This document shows, piece after piece, positions 18,101 to 26,502 of a DNA stretch of 64,000 nucleotides. A model generated the notes under the pieces. It did not search any database, was not told where the DNA came from, and saw nothing but the letters and a program-made list of their open reading frames with translations. Origin of the DNA: AAA164-E04 sp014239995 (GTDB lineage Bacteria > Verrucomicrobiota > Verrucomicrobiia > Limisphaerales > AAA164-E04); the NCBI GenBank assembly GCA_029247315.1, contig JAQWLM010000067.1:1-64000 (forward strand), read 5' to 3'. How positions within the stretch are numbered: position 1 is the stretch's first letter; each line of letters starts with the position of its first letter. The position numbers were made by a program, and so were the translations under genes.

Positions 18101-19500
18101 ATGCGTTTCAGGCATGCGGCTGTTTTTTCCAGTAACAGGGCAAGTTGCAGGTTTCGATTTTTGGTAAAAGAGGCCAGCTTGGAAATGGGGATTTCTGGCA
18201 GGTTAGGGAATGCCAGGCGTGGTTGCTCCCACAAGACCTTACTTTCTGTTTCCCCCTCAAGCATCTTCACAGCTTCCAGGTAAAGCGGTTTCGGTTTACC
18301 GTTTGCATCCAAGGTGACCGGGACGCGAAAGTCCTGTCGAGTGTGAATGGGTTCAACTGGTTCCATCCATGATTTAGGGCCGTTTAACTTGCCGATATGC
18401 CCCACTTGATTGAATTTCCAAAGAGAGGCCTGCCATCCAATGACGTTGCGTATCAGTGCATCGATATCCTTCCGATTTGGTTTGGCCTCCTGAAACAGGT
18501 GACGCAATGCTGCATGAAGGGGGGAGCGATCACGGGCGTGAAGCATGTCCCAAAGTTTTGCAAGGTATCGTGAACTCAGACCCTCACGTTCGGCTTGGCG
18601 CGTAAACGCCTTGGTCAGTTCCGGCTTGGATGGGTTGGGTGGCAATGTTTCACGTATGGCAAGAAGGCTGCTCCAGTAGGCCCGCAGAGGAAGTCTCCCT
18701 CCCTGATTGGTATGAAAGACAATCCCCTGCAGATTGACCTCATGGGCACCTCCTTCCTCAGTATATTTCGCATACAGGGTCCGAATGTTCGCAAGGATTT
18801 CATCGGTCCTGTCACGCGGCGTGATATTTTCCGAGAAACGTATTCCATCGGGAAGCAATACGGCGTGGGTCGCGATTTCCTTGCCGGCCTCAAGGTATTT
18901 TGCCATCAATGCAGGGGACATGACCAGAGACTGGCCTGTGTTCATGAACCCCTCACCTGCCGCACTGTCGGGTGGAAAAAGCCTTGCAGGTTCCAGGGAC
19001 TGAATACCGGTCAGATCGCGAAGGGTATATGTTAGTTCCGCATTGTTCAGTCGGCTCAGCACGACAGGACCCGGATCGCCTGCCGTCCTGATGGCGATCA
19101 CCTCCAGGCTACGATTTACCCAAAGGATCAATTCCTGCCTTTCCTTGGCATTCGGTTGCGGTTTGTCCTTGGGAGGCATTTCGCCCAGTTCCACCTGCTG
19201 GAGAATTTTTTCCCATACCTCTGGTTCCTTGAGTGCCGACTCAAGGGTGTTGAATTGTTCCAGGTCCAGGTCACCCTTGCTGCGCAGGGTGGAGTGGCAA
19301 TCCAGGCAATATGCCTCGATCAGTGGCCGAATTCTGTTCTCGTAGACTGGGGTGGCGGTATCCGCCATGGTATTGATTGATGCCACACTTGCCCACAGAA
19401 GTAGCACGCTGACGATCAAGGAAAGGCGTTTCCTTATTCCCAGGTATCGTGTGTTCTTGATAGAGGCATCCGCGGTATGACAGAGACTGGATTGTTTCAT
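15184..19500 (-). CDS. Large PSCyt1-type protein with DUF1587/1595/1592/1588/1585 domains
   Basis: A 1438-residue exported di-heme protein. I choose ATG 19500 because a GGAAG ribosome site precedes it and it leads into a hydrophobic signal (LSLIVSVLLLWASVASI); the longer frame to 19647 adds 49 unlikely residues. The first heme site is CLDCH at 65-69 in the planctomycete cytochrome domain. DUF1587 follows (VLSRLNNAELTYTLRDLTG), then a long middle segment with beta-sandwich character, then DUF1595 (AEKAYRRPLRETE), DUF1592 (ELASRLSYFLWSSGPD), DUF1588 (GGVLGFAATLSKHAG) with a second CAGCH at 1311-1315, and DUF1585 (FCKKLLGYALGRSI). Probably periplasmic and redox-active with the DUF1552 product; substrate unknown. 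Confidence 0.92.
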   Translation of the reverse strand: MKQSSLCHTADASIKNTRYLGIRKRLSLIVSVLLLWASVASINTMADTATPVYENRIRPLIEAYCLDCHSTLRSKGDLDLEQFNTLESALKEPEVWEKILQQVELGEMPPKDKPQPNAKERQELILWVNRSLEVIAIRTAGDPGPVVLSRLNNAELTYTLRDLTGIQSLEPARLFPPDSAAGEGFMNTGQSLVMSPALMAKYLEAGKEIATHAVLLPDGIRFSENITPRDRTDEILANIRTLYAKYTEEGGAHEVNLQGIVFHTNQGGRLPLRAYWSSLLAIRETLPPNPSKPELTKAFTRQAEREGLSSRYLAKLWDMLHARDRSPLHAALRHLFQEAKPNRKDIDALIRNVIGWQASLWKFNQVGHIGKLNGPKSWMEPVEPIHTRQDFRVPVTLDANGKPKPLYLEAVKMLEGETESKVLWEQPRLAFPNLPEIPISKLASFTKNRNLQLALLLEKTAACLKRINSVSWEAHSNMDSADLTAGQAIEPQILKAWLRFLGREESVEPGDHLFTQKIPSTSGYAFIQGWGSQDTPSILANASNTHVRIPGNMPPGAVAVHPSPMLQVGVGWKSPINGRLDISGRILDAHPECGNGTTWSVAWQRGHQQRFLSRGHSDGSQGVPFTVNEMISIKKGDFITLRIGPDHRNHACDLTDIDLTLTNHDDPTHVWNLRRDIANNILADNPHPDAAGNQGVWHFFEAPLHTPEAIQHIPDGSMLDQWIKSRDREERDKLAHSIQDLLEMRIDPMHPADKKLQATLTHFTSPLLSHLPDQIHTLDKLEQHAENSMVRITLLTDEGQDGKTNPPITQDMHFMHDSDNLVATVPSRIVMEADFEWMKDAEWRVTGRLHDTGMKGDSLQLSVSAQPSMPVSTPLVTPSSLAKRFEMDDETQHLPSIIANPGSHTYGRMQDHFNDFRELFPSALCYTKIVPVDEVVTLTLYYREDAHLKNLMLNRDECERLDRLWEELHFISRDALTQVDAYEQLWQYATQDADPSVFEPLKDPILKRASAFRELLEQSQTRHMDALLVFAEKAYRRPLRETETQAFHKLYNVLRTRELKHEEAIQAVLTRVIVSPHFLYHLEEAPSGPKPEKVNDWELASRLSYFLWSSGPDQTLLARARAGDLSQTEVLQEQTRRMLLDPRVHRLSREFATAWLHLYDFESFDEKNQRKYPSFESLRGDMLEEVLRFFTHLFRSDGSLLDIWQADHTFLNKALARHYDIPPPDEDGWHKTEGIQVYGRGGVLGFAATLSKHAGASRTSPILRGNWIAETLLGEPLPKPPADVPPLPEEERNQTMTIREMTEAHTRNPKCAGCHQRIDPYGYALEAYDAIGRSRLTDLADRTVNTKTVLWDGTHIEDAAALRNYLIRDKRDRLIRQFCKKLLGYALGRSIILSDRPLLDSIQKRLESEHYRVGAAFEEIVLSKQFRFIRGRGERDIE

Positions 19501-19877
19501 ATTCTTCCCAGTGACATGAAAACGGGGTGTAACAAGTTGTGAACCAATGGCTTCGCTAGCACATGCTGGACTTCCATGACAAAATGTGGCGTGGACGGCA
19601 TCATCAGATCCGAATCCGTTTAAATGTTGGTTGCTGGGAAACTTCATACGTCATGGGGGAGCTGATACATCGGAAATAGGATGTATTGTTCAAGTGTGCA
19701 AGGTAATTCCTATGCAGCATATGCGCGCTTGGCTCCATACCTTCTCGGGTCGAGGTGCATTTTTGTCAGAAGCACACAGGATATCATTCCGTTTGATGGG
19801 TTCTGCAATGAGAGTCCGATCTTCATGGCAGATTCTTTCTTGAACATCTGGCAGGCAAGGGATGAAGATGGTTTGGT
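19501..19877. other. 377-bp divergent intergenic region, no gene seen
   Basis: It lies between the starts of the PSCyt1 gene (minus) and recD2 (plus). Short open frames exist but none has a ribosome site with a recognisable product. I see no tRNA cloverleaf, hairpin terminator or repeat. It presumably holds two divergent promoters. Confidence 0.6.
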
Positions 19878-22070
19878 ATGACCCGGGGGTGCCCAGCCAA
19901 GAGCAAGGAAAGCTTGTCCGGCCTCATTGAACGTGTGACGTTTTTCAATGAGGAATCCGGGTTTGTGGTTTTGCGAGTCAAGGTCACGGGACGTCGTGAC
20001 CTTTTAACGCTGGTTGGAACGACCGTGTCCGCCAACGCAGGTGAGTGGGTCAAGGCTGAAGGCGTCTGGATACGGGATCGGGATCATGGCTTACAATTCA
20101 AGGCCGATCGCCTCATCTGCACCCCTCCGACCAATCTTGAAGGCATTGAGAAATATCTGGCTAGCGGCATGATTAAAGGCATTGGTCCTGTGTATGCCAA
20201 GAAGATGGTGTCCAAATTTGGTGAAACTATTTTTGACATCATAGAGTCGGCTTCAGCCAAACTGGAATCGATTGAAGGCATAGGACCAGGCCGTCGCCGC
20301 CAGATCAAGGACGCTTGGCAGGAACAGAAGGCCATTCGCAAGATCATGGTTTTTTTGCATTCCAACGGTGTAAGCACAAGTCGGGCGGTGCGCATTTACA
20401 AGATTTATGGGGAAGAGGCCATTGATAGACTACAGGCTAATCCTTACATCCTAGCCAGGGATATCCGCGGGATTGGTTTCAAAAGTGCAGATCAAATTGC
20501 TCGAAAACTTGGTATACCTGAAGATTCTCTGCATCGAGCACAGGCTGGCTTGAACCATATGCTGATCGAGGCGTCTGGAAATGGGCACTGTGCCTTGCCC
20601 GAGGATTCCTTGATGGATCAAACCTGTGAATTGTTGTCTGTGGATTTATCCGTCGTGGCCCTCGGTCTTGAGAAAGCACTTGCGGATGGTGATGTGGAAA
20701 GAGATCCGATCAATGGAATGTCGCTGATTTTTCTTCCTGCACTCAAACAGGCAGAGGAAGCCATTGCGGCCCGTATCGTCGCTTTGGCGGCAAAAGAGAC
20801 ACATTATCCACCCATTGACCTGGGTAAAGCGATCGAGTGGGTTCAGCAACGAAGCAAGATCCAGCTGGCAGCCTCCCAAATGGATGCCATTCGGGATGCC
20901 TTGCGCCATCGCGTGCTTGTCATCACAGGTGGTCCTGGCGTGGGTAAAACCACCGTTATTCGCTCCATCCTTCAAATCTTGCATGCCAAGAAGGTTTCTT
21001 TCGCCCTCTGTGCCCCGACCGGCCGGGCTGCCAAACGTCTTGCTGAATCGACGGGGCACGAGGCAAGGACGATTCACAGACTGCTCGAGGTGCATCCGGC
21101 AACGGGCCGGTTTAAGCATGATGAAACGACACCTCTTGAGCAAACTTTGTTGGTTGTGGATGAGTGCTCGATGGTGGATATCCCCCTGATGCACCACCTG
21201 CTCAGGGCTCTTCCATCGCATGGTCACCTTCTACTGGTTGGAGACGTGGATCAGCTTCCCTCGGTGGGGCCTGGATCGGTGCTCAGAGACTTGATTAACT
21301 GTGGTCATGCCCACGTGGTTCGCCTGCGTGAAATTTTCCGACAAGCTTCAGGAAGTCATATCATTACCAATGCCCACCTCATCAATCAGGGGCAGATGCC
21401 GATGCTCGATGAGGAAGGCGGATTAACAGATTTTTATTTCATCGAGCGAGAGGAACCAGAGCGCGCTGCAGCTACTTTGGTGCAGGTGGTCAGGGAGAGG
21501 ATTCCTTCCAAGTTTCGACTCAACCCCATTCTGGATATTCAGGTTCTTTGTCCCATGCACCGCGGTAGCCTGGGAGTGCGTGAGCTGAACATGACCCTTC
21601 AGAACGCTCTGAATCCATTACAAAAGGGTGATACTATCGTTGAAAAATTTGGATGGGAATTCCGCGTGGGTGACAAGGTAATCCAAACGGAAAACAATTA
21701 TGATAAGGAGGTTTTTAACGGTGATATTGGACAGGTTTTTCGCATTGACTCCATGGACAAGGAGATGACAGTGCGGTTTGACCAGCGTAAAGTCGTCTAT
21801 GAATTCGGGGAACTGGATGAACTCTCACTGGCTTATGCGATCACCATTCACAAGTCCCAAGGCTCCGAGTTTCCTGTGGTGGTCATGCCGGTGGCCACCC
21901 AGCAGTTCATGCTGCTTCAGCGAAATCTGGTCTACACCGGCGTGACACGGGGCAAGCAGTTGGTCGTGGTGATCGGTCAAAAAAAGGCCTTGGCCATGGC
22001 CATCAAGAATGCAAGCAATGCCTTTCGTCATTCCGGGCTGCTTGAACGCTTGAAGCAAAAGAATGCGTGA
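19878..22070 (+). CDS. recD2: RecD2-type ATP-dependent 5'-3' DNA helicase
   Basis: Superfamily 1B helicase of the stand-alone RecD2 (YrrC) type, 730 residues. An N-terminal OB-like domain opens with LIERVTFFNEESGFVVLRVK. Helix-hairpin-helix units follow (GMIKGIGPVYAKKMVSKFG and EGIGPGRRRQIK). The Walker A box GGPGVGKT starts at residue 351, the Walker B is LLVVDECSMVD, then LLLVGDVDQLPSVGPG, LREIFRQA and the C-terminal motif LAYAITIHKSQGSEFPVVVMP. Acts in DNA repair and recombination without RecBC. No other rec gene is adjacent. Codon 1 is taken as ATG 19878; the ribosome site is weak. Confidence 0.95.
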   Translation: MTRGCPAKSKESLSGLIERVTFFNEESGFVVLRVKVTGRRDLLTLVGTTVSANAGEWVKAEGVWIRDRDHGLQFKADRLICTPPTNLEGIEKYLASGMIKGIGPVYAKKMVSKFGETIFDIIESASAKLESIEGIGPGRRRQIKDAWQEQKAIRKIMVFLHSNGVSTSRAVRIYKIYGEEAIDRLQANPYILARDIRGIGFKSADQIARKLGIPEDSLHRAQAGLNHMLIEASGNGHCALPEDSLMDQTCELLSVDLSVVALGLEKALADGDVERDPINGMSLIFLPALKQAEEAIAARIVALAAKETHYPPIDLGKAIEWVQQRSKIQLAASQMDAIRDALRHRVLVITGGPGVGKTTVIRSILQILHAKKVSFALCAPTGRAAKRLAESTGHEARTIHRLLEVHPATGRFKHDETTPLEQTLLVVDECSMVDIPLMHHLLRALPSHGHLLLVGDVDQLPSVGPGSVLRDLINCGHAHVVRLREIFRQASGSHIITNAHLINQGQMPMLDEEGGLTDFYFIEREEPERAAATLVQVVRERIPSKFRLNPILDIQVLCPMHRGSLGVRELNMTLQNALNPLQKGDTIVEKFGWEFRVGDKVIQTENNYDKEVFNGDIGQVFRIDSMDKEMTVRFDQRKVVYEFGELDELSLAYAITIHKSQGSEFPVVVMPVATQQFMLLQRNLVYTGVTRGKQLVVVIGQKKALAMAIKNASNAFRHSGLLERLKQKNA

Positions 22071-22119
22071 ACTCGGTGGGGCGGGAGTGTTTCTATCTTC
22101 AGCCCTTGTCCCTATTGGA

Positions 22120-22629
22120 CTAAGATTCCTCTGGTGGAAGCATGACGACTTTAAAACCCTCCCCTCCCTTGTTGGAAGCGTTCAGGTTGTCCAGCAGGCT
22201 GTGATGAGACGTCGTCTTTTCCGGAGCCATGGGAGGCTCCTGACTGGGCTGGGAGGTATCCGATTGAATAGCGGTTCGAAGGGCTTCTTCAACCATGGTC
22301 GTGCAGTGGATTTTAGTGGGCGGTAGAGGACCAAGGTCTACTGCCAAATCGGCTCCAGACATCTGCATGGCCTCCTCGGCTGTTTTGCCTCGAATCAACT
22401 CCGTGGCCAGGCTGGCTGCGGCGATAGCCGTCTCACAGCCAAAGGACTGAAACGAAGCCTTGTCGATAACCTTTTTTCCATCCTTTTCCCTGAATTTGAG
22501 CCACATGCGGAGCATATCCCCGCAGCCGGCACCTCCAACGGTTCCAACCGCATCTGCGTCCTCCATCTTACCAAGGTTTTTCGGGTTTCGAATGGCCTCC
22601 TCGATCTTTTTCTGAAATGTGTCTGACAT
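22120..22629 (-). CDS. NifU/IscU-type iron-sulfur scaffold protein
   Basis: Scaffold on which clusters are built from SufS-derived sulfur. Starting at ATG 22629 the protein has 169 residues. Three conserved cysteines are present in the expected blocks: GTVGGAGCGDMLRMWLKF, KASFQSFGCETAIAAASLATELI and IHCTTMVEEALRTAI. The longer frame (to 22749) overlaps the rhodanese-like gene and is not used. The tail of about 40 residues is poorly conserved. It is the last gene of the SUF operon, 35 bp after the rhodanese-like gene, in place of SufU or SufA. Confidence 0.88.
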   Translation of the reverse strand: MSDTFQKKIEEAIRNPKNLGKMEDADAVGTVGGAGCGDMLRMWLKFREKDGKKVIDKASFQSFGCETAIAAASLATELIRGKTAEEAMQMSGADLAVDLGPLPPTKIHCTTMVEEALRTAIQSDTSQPSQEPPMAPEKTTSHHSLLDNLNASNKGGEGFKVVMLPPEES

Positions 22630-22664
22630 GTTTCCGGATTTATGATTGGGGTGATTGGATTTGC

Positions 22665-23225
22665 TCAGGTCTTTGCGGGCTCCAGTCGATAGCGCGGCAC
22701 CGATGCGTTTATTTCCCTGGACCAGGCATCGATTCCCCCTGCAAGGCACCTTACATTGCGGAAACCCTGACCTTGAAAATAGGTTGCGGCGTCCAAGCTG
22801 TGTTGGCCTGTGTGGTCATAGATGACCAGCAAGTCTTCGCGCGGCCACTGACTGAGCATTTCCTGCATGGACTCTTGGGACATATGCACAGCACCTTGCA
22901 GTTTGACCGCCTCCCATTCCTCGCTCGTGCGGATATCTACCAGGCGGCATGTTTCATCAGACTGCAGAGTTTCGGAAACGGCTTGAGGTGTCATCATGAC
23001 CTTAGAATCCTCGTTATGGCTTTCTTGGATCCTCAGGAGCACTTCCTCGGGGTCAAGATTCTCATTGCGCAGGCAGAGAGCCTTCAGGTCTTCATCCGGA
23101 TCAAAGGCACAACTTGCACAACCTCCGATGTGGTAGTGACGAAACAAGGCCCGCTGTGCCCAAGGAAAGGCATCCAATACTGCGCGCATCGTTGATTGAG
23201 GGGTGATATTGGGCTGAGAAGTCAT
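22665..23225 (-). CDS. Rhodanese-like protein with N-terminal cysteine motif
   Basis: A 186-residue soluble protein. About residues 1-60 form a DUF1858-like helical segment with HIGGCASCAFDPDEDL, where two cysteines could bind metal or carry sulfur. Residues about 78-180 are a rhodanese fold (CRLVDIRTSEEWEAVKLQGAVHM ... GFRNVRCLAGGIDAW). The normal catalytic cysteine of the active loop is replaced: the loop reads VIYDHTGQHS, with Asp at the Cys position. So thiosulfate sulfurtransferase activity is unlikely; a binding or relay role is inferred from its place between sufS (47 bp upstream) and the NifU-like gene. Confidence 0.85.
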   Translation of the reverse strand: MTSQPNITPQSTMRAVLDAFPWAQRALFRHYHIGGCASCAFDPDEDLKALCLRNENLDPEEVLLRIQESHNEDSKVMMTPQAVSETLQSDETCRLVDIRTSEEWEAVKLQGAVHMSQESMQEMLSQWPREDLLVIYDHTGQHSLDAATYFQGQGFRNVRCLAGGIDAWSREINASVPRYRLEPAKT

Positions 23226-23272
23226 TGTGGAATGGTGGAGAATGTTTTCTGGGTATGAGAGTGGATTTACGC

Positions 23273-24520
23273 TTAGCCATGATCCCCGAACCGTTTCTGA
23301 ATGCGTTCAAGAATTTCCAGGCAACGATCGATTTCATCGACATGGTTGTAAAAATAAAAACTAGCCCTGGCGGTGCCACTGACGCCAAGTTTTTTCATCA
23401 ATGGTTGTGTGCAGTGATGACCTCCACGCAAGGCGACACCTTTTTGATCTGCAAGCGTGACGATGTCATGGGAATGGATGCCTTCCATGAAGAAGCTTAC
23501 CAGGCCGGCTCTTTTTTCCTTGGGACCGAAAAGAAGCGTTCCGGGAAACCTTGATATTTCTCGGTAAAAGTAATCTGCCAACTTGGCGTCGTGTTCCCAA
23601 ATGACTTCTCGTCCGATGCTGTCGACGTAGTCCATGGCCGCGGCAAGTCCCACTGCACCTGCCATGTTCACCGTGCCTGCTTCAAACTTGTGGGGTGGAT
23701 CCTTGTATACCGATCCACTGAAGTCCACCTCTGCAATCATCTCTCCGCCTCCATGGTAAGGTGGCAGTTCATCCAGTAGATCGCCTTTGGCGTAGAGGGC
23801 TCCGATACCGGTTGGTCCACATATCTTGTGGCCGGAAAAGGCAAGGAAATCGCAGTCAATATCTTGAACGTCAACGGGTTGATGCCCGACGCTTTGAGCG
23901 CCATCGATGATACTGATTGCGCCAACTGACCGGGCCTTTGCACAAAGGTCTTTCACCGGGTTGACAGTTCCAAGACTGTTTGAAATGTGTACGCAGCTAA
24001 AGATCTTTACATCCGACGTGAGCATTCCATCCAGCCGATCAAGGCCGAGGTTTCCCTCACGATCCTCAACGGGAAGATAGAGCAGTTCAGCACCGGTACG
24101 TTGCGCAATCAATTGCCATGGTACCATATTGCTGTGATGTTCCATCTCCGTGATGAGCACCTTGTCCCCCGGTTTCAAAATGGATTCCGCCAGGCATGAA
24201 GCCACTAGGTTGATGGACTCGGTGGTGCCTCGAGTAAAGACGATCTCCCGGGCGCTTCTTGCATTCACAAACCGGGCTGTGCGTTCGCGTGCTGACTCAT
24301 AGGCCAGCGTGGCACGGTTGCTGAGTTCATGGATGCCACGGTGCACGTTCGCGTTATCATGCTCGTAGTAGCTTTTGATAGCCTCGACCACAGTGCGCGG
24401 TTTCTGGCTGGTCGCGGCGTTATCAAGGTAGATCAATGGATGTCCGTTGATCTTCTGGTCAAGGATTGGAAAATCCTTGCGAGTGCGTGACCCCAGTAAA
24501 CCGGTTGAAGTGTTTGTCAT
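23273..24520 (-). CDS. sufS: Cysteine desulfurase, SufS type
   Basis: PLP enzyme that takes sulfur from cysteine to supply the SUF scaffold. From ATG 24520 it has 415 residues, the normal SufS length; a 30-codon extension is open but lacks similarity. Motifs: YLDNAATSQKPR at the start, GTTESINLVA, EMEHHSNMVPWQ, the Schiff-base lysine at 232 (FSGHKICGPTGIG) and the sulfur-accepting Cys370 in RGGHHCTQP. The short class II active-site loop marks SufS rather than IscS. It follows sufT by 23 bp. Confidence 0.95.
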   Translation of the reverse strand: MTNTSTGLLGSRTRKDFPILDQKINGHPLIYLDNAATSQKPRTVVEAIKSYYEHDNANVHRGIHELSNRATLAYESARERTARFVNARSAREIVFTRGTTESINLVASCLAESILKPGDKVLITEMEHHSNMVPWQLIAQRTGAELLYLPVEDREGNLGLDRLDGMLTSDVKIFSCVHISNSLGTVNPVKDLCAKARSVGAISIIDGAQSVGHQPVDVQDIDCDFLAFSGHKICGPTGIGALYAKGDLLDELPPYHGGGEMIAEVDFSGSVYKDPPHKFEAGTVNMAGAVGLAAAMDYVDSIGREVIWEHDAKLADYFYREISRFPGTLLFGPKEKRAGLVSFFMEGIHSHDIVTLADQKGVALRGGHHCTQPLMKKLGVSGTARASFYFYNHVDEIDRCLEILERIQKRFGDHG

Positions 24521-24543
24521 TTCGTGCTGCACGGTATGCAAGC

Positions 24544-25104
24544 TCACATCAGGCCAAGTTGCAGTTTGGCTGCCTCGGTCATCATGCCCTGGTTCCACTG
24601 TGGTTCCCAAACCAACTCGACGTCTGCCTCAGCGACATCCTCGATACACATGATCTTGTTTTGTACATCCTGTTGAATCATGGGGCCCATGCCACAACCT
24701 GGAGCTGTAAGGGTCATCTTGACCATGACGTGAAAGTCATCGTCTCCTTCAGCCTCGGTGACCACGCAGTCGTAAATCAGCCCGAGATCAACGACATTCA
24801 CAGGTATTTCAGGATCGAAGCAGGTTTTCATTTGTTCCCACACCCGTGTTTCCACCTCTTCCGTGTTGGCCTTCTCTCCCTCTGCAGAGGCGCGGACACG
24901 CGCATCGCTGACTTCCTTCCCCAAGGCATCGGCGTCACTGCCCTGAATGCGGAACATGTTGCCATTGACCACCACCGTGAAGGAGCCCCCAAGCTCCTGA
25001 GTAATGGTGGCGGATTCCCCTTTCACGAGGGTTACGGCGTCCCCGGCCGGCACGATGGCAGCCTCGACGTCGCGTTTGAGTTCGATAGACTCCTGATGAT
25101 GCAT
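24544..25104 (-). CDS. sufT: SufT-like iron-sulfur assembly protein (DUF59/MIP18)
   Basis: A 186-residue protein. The C-terminal half is a clear DUF59/MIP18 domain (TCFDPEIPVNVVDLGLIYDC ... VKMTLTAPGCGMGPMIQQDVQNKI ... VELVWEPQWNQGMMTEAAKLQLG), with the conserved cysteine of APGCG. The N-terminal half (VPAGDAVTLVKGESATITQELGGSFTVVVNGNMFRI) is the extension that separates SufT from plain DUF59 proteins. SufT supports maturation of Fe-S proteins. It sits between sufD (19 bp) and sufS (23 bp). Confidence 0.9.
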   Translation of the reverse strand: MHHQESIELKRDVEAAIVPAGDAVTLVKGESATITQELGGSFTVVVNGNMFRIQGSDADALGKEVSDARVRASAEGEKANTEEVETRVWEQMKTCFDPEIPVNVVDLGLIYDCVVTEAEGDDDFHVMVKMTLTAPGCGMGPMIQQDVQNKIMCIEDVAEADVELVWEPQWNQGMMTEAAKLQLGLM

Positions 25105-25123
25105 GGAATATTTAAAGTTTGTT

Positions 25124-26479
25124 TTACTGTCTTTCAGTCAACCTGAAGTTTGAAAAATTCTCCAGTCGATTCCAGACGATTTGGTTCAGTTCAGCACCGA
25201 TTGCCTGGTGCTCAATCCTGTCTGTGATTTCTCCCGCAAAGGCATGCACGAGCATGCGCTGTGCCACCGGCTTGGGTATGCCCCTGCTGCGAAGGTAATA
25301 AATGGCCTCCTCATCCAGTTGCCCAATGGTTGCCCCGTGGGTGCATTTAACGTCGTCGGCGTATATCTCAAGCTGAGGCTTGGTGTCGACCGTGGCGTCG
25401 TTGGAGAGTAGCAGATTCTTGCTTGTTTGTTTAGCGTCAGTCTTCTGGGCGATTTGTTGAACGAGAATGCGACCATGAAATACCGCTCGTGCGTGATCGT
25501 CGAGAATGCCGTTGAAATATTCATGACTTTCACCATGTGGTTGAGCGTGTTCAACAATCATGTGGTTGTCTGCCAATTGATGCCCATCCGCAAGGTTGAG
25601 TCCATTGAGGACACAGGCAAGCCCTTCGCCGTCCAGCTTTGTGCGAATGGTGTTTCGGTTGATGCGCCCTCCCATGGTCAGGTAGTGGGATCGGAAACGG
25701 GCCGCGCGCCCCATGTGTACGTAGATGCTTGCCATGTGAAATGCCTTCTGCGATTCCTCCTGAACTTTCACATGCTCAATCCTTGCTTCAGGATCGACAA
25801 CGAACTCGGTGGTTGGTGCGTTGAGATAACAGGCGTCATTCAATCCATGATGCGATTCCAGTATCGTGCAGTTTGACAATGTTTCCGCATGGATGACGAA
25901 ACGGGGAAAAATACCCTTTCCTTCAGCATTTCCACTTGAAAGATGGATGATCTGGATTGGGGTGTCGACATGGCATTTCCTGGGCAAGTGCAGGTATAGT
26001 CCATCCTTGAAGTAAGCGCTGTTCAATGCTGCGAAGGGATTGTCATTTTGGTAGGAACAGTTTCCAAGGTGCCTTTCGAGCTCAGCGTGATGGGTTTTGA
26101 GTGCCTCGTGCAAGGGGAGGGCGATCGCTTCGGCGGGAAGGGCGGACAGGTCTGAGCTCTCCTGCTGGTATCGGCCGTCCAGGAACACCAGTCGAATCGT
26201 TGATTGTTCCTTCAAGGGGTAGGCTACGTTTACCAAGGTCCGGTTGTCCAATTTCTCAGCAGCCGTCATCGGCAGGAAGGCCATTTGGCGGATGGGATCG
26301 ATATTGGTGAAACGCCAATCTTCATCGTTCAGGGTGGGTAACCCCGTCTTGGCGTACTGTGCGATTCCCGCCTTACGAAAGGGAAGAAGCCATGCTGAGG
26401 AAGGCGTCATTGCCCTTTCCTCGGCATCAAATGCCTCCAGCCACTGGTCATTTTCCTTGATCTGTTCTGTTTCAGTCAT
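25124..26479 (-). CDS. sufD: Fe-S cluster assembly protein SufD
   Basis: Component of the SufBCD scaffold complex. Start ATG 26479 gives 451 residues and keeps a 23-bp gap to sufC; the longer frame would overlap sufC. The N-terminal helical part contains GLPTLNDEDWRFTNIDP, and the beta-helix core follows with IEHVKVQEESQKAFHMASIYVHMGRAARFRSHYLTMGGRINRN and QTSKNLLLSNDATVDTKPQLEIYADDVKCTHGATIGQLDEEAIYYLRSRGI, where the conserved Cys-His pair lies. No fusion or damage is seen. Confidence 0.95.
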   Translation of the reverse strand: MTETEQIKENDQWLEAFDAEERAMTPSSAWLLPFRKAGIAQYAKTGLPTLNDEDWRFTNIDPIRQMAFLPMTAAEKLDNRTLVNVAYPLKEQSTIRLVFLDGRYQQESSDLSALPAEAIALPLHEALKTHHAELERHLGNCSYQNDNPFAALNSAYFKDGLYLHLPRKCHVDTPIQIIHLSSGNAEGKGIFPRFVIHAETLSNCTILESHHGLNDACYLNAPTTEFVVDPEARIEHVKVQEESQKAFHMASIYVHMGRAARFRSHYLTMGGRINRNTIRTKLDGEGLACVLNGLNLADGHQLADNHMIVEHAQPHGESHEYFNGILDDHARAVFHGRILVQQIAQKTDAKQTSKNLLLSNDATVDTKPQLEIYADDVKCTHGATIGQLDEEAIYYLRSRGIPKPVAQRMLVHAFAGEITDRIEHQAIGAELNQIVWNRLENFSNFRLTERQ

Positions 26480-26502
26480 GACACCATTCAGGAAATTTGT
26501 TT

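Noticed and set aside
18646..18661. TGTTTCACGTATGGCA, resembling the parS consensus
   Set aside because: Only the left half matches; the right half does not, and it lies inside the large PSCyt1 coding sequence.
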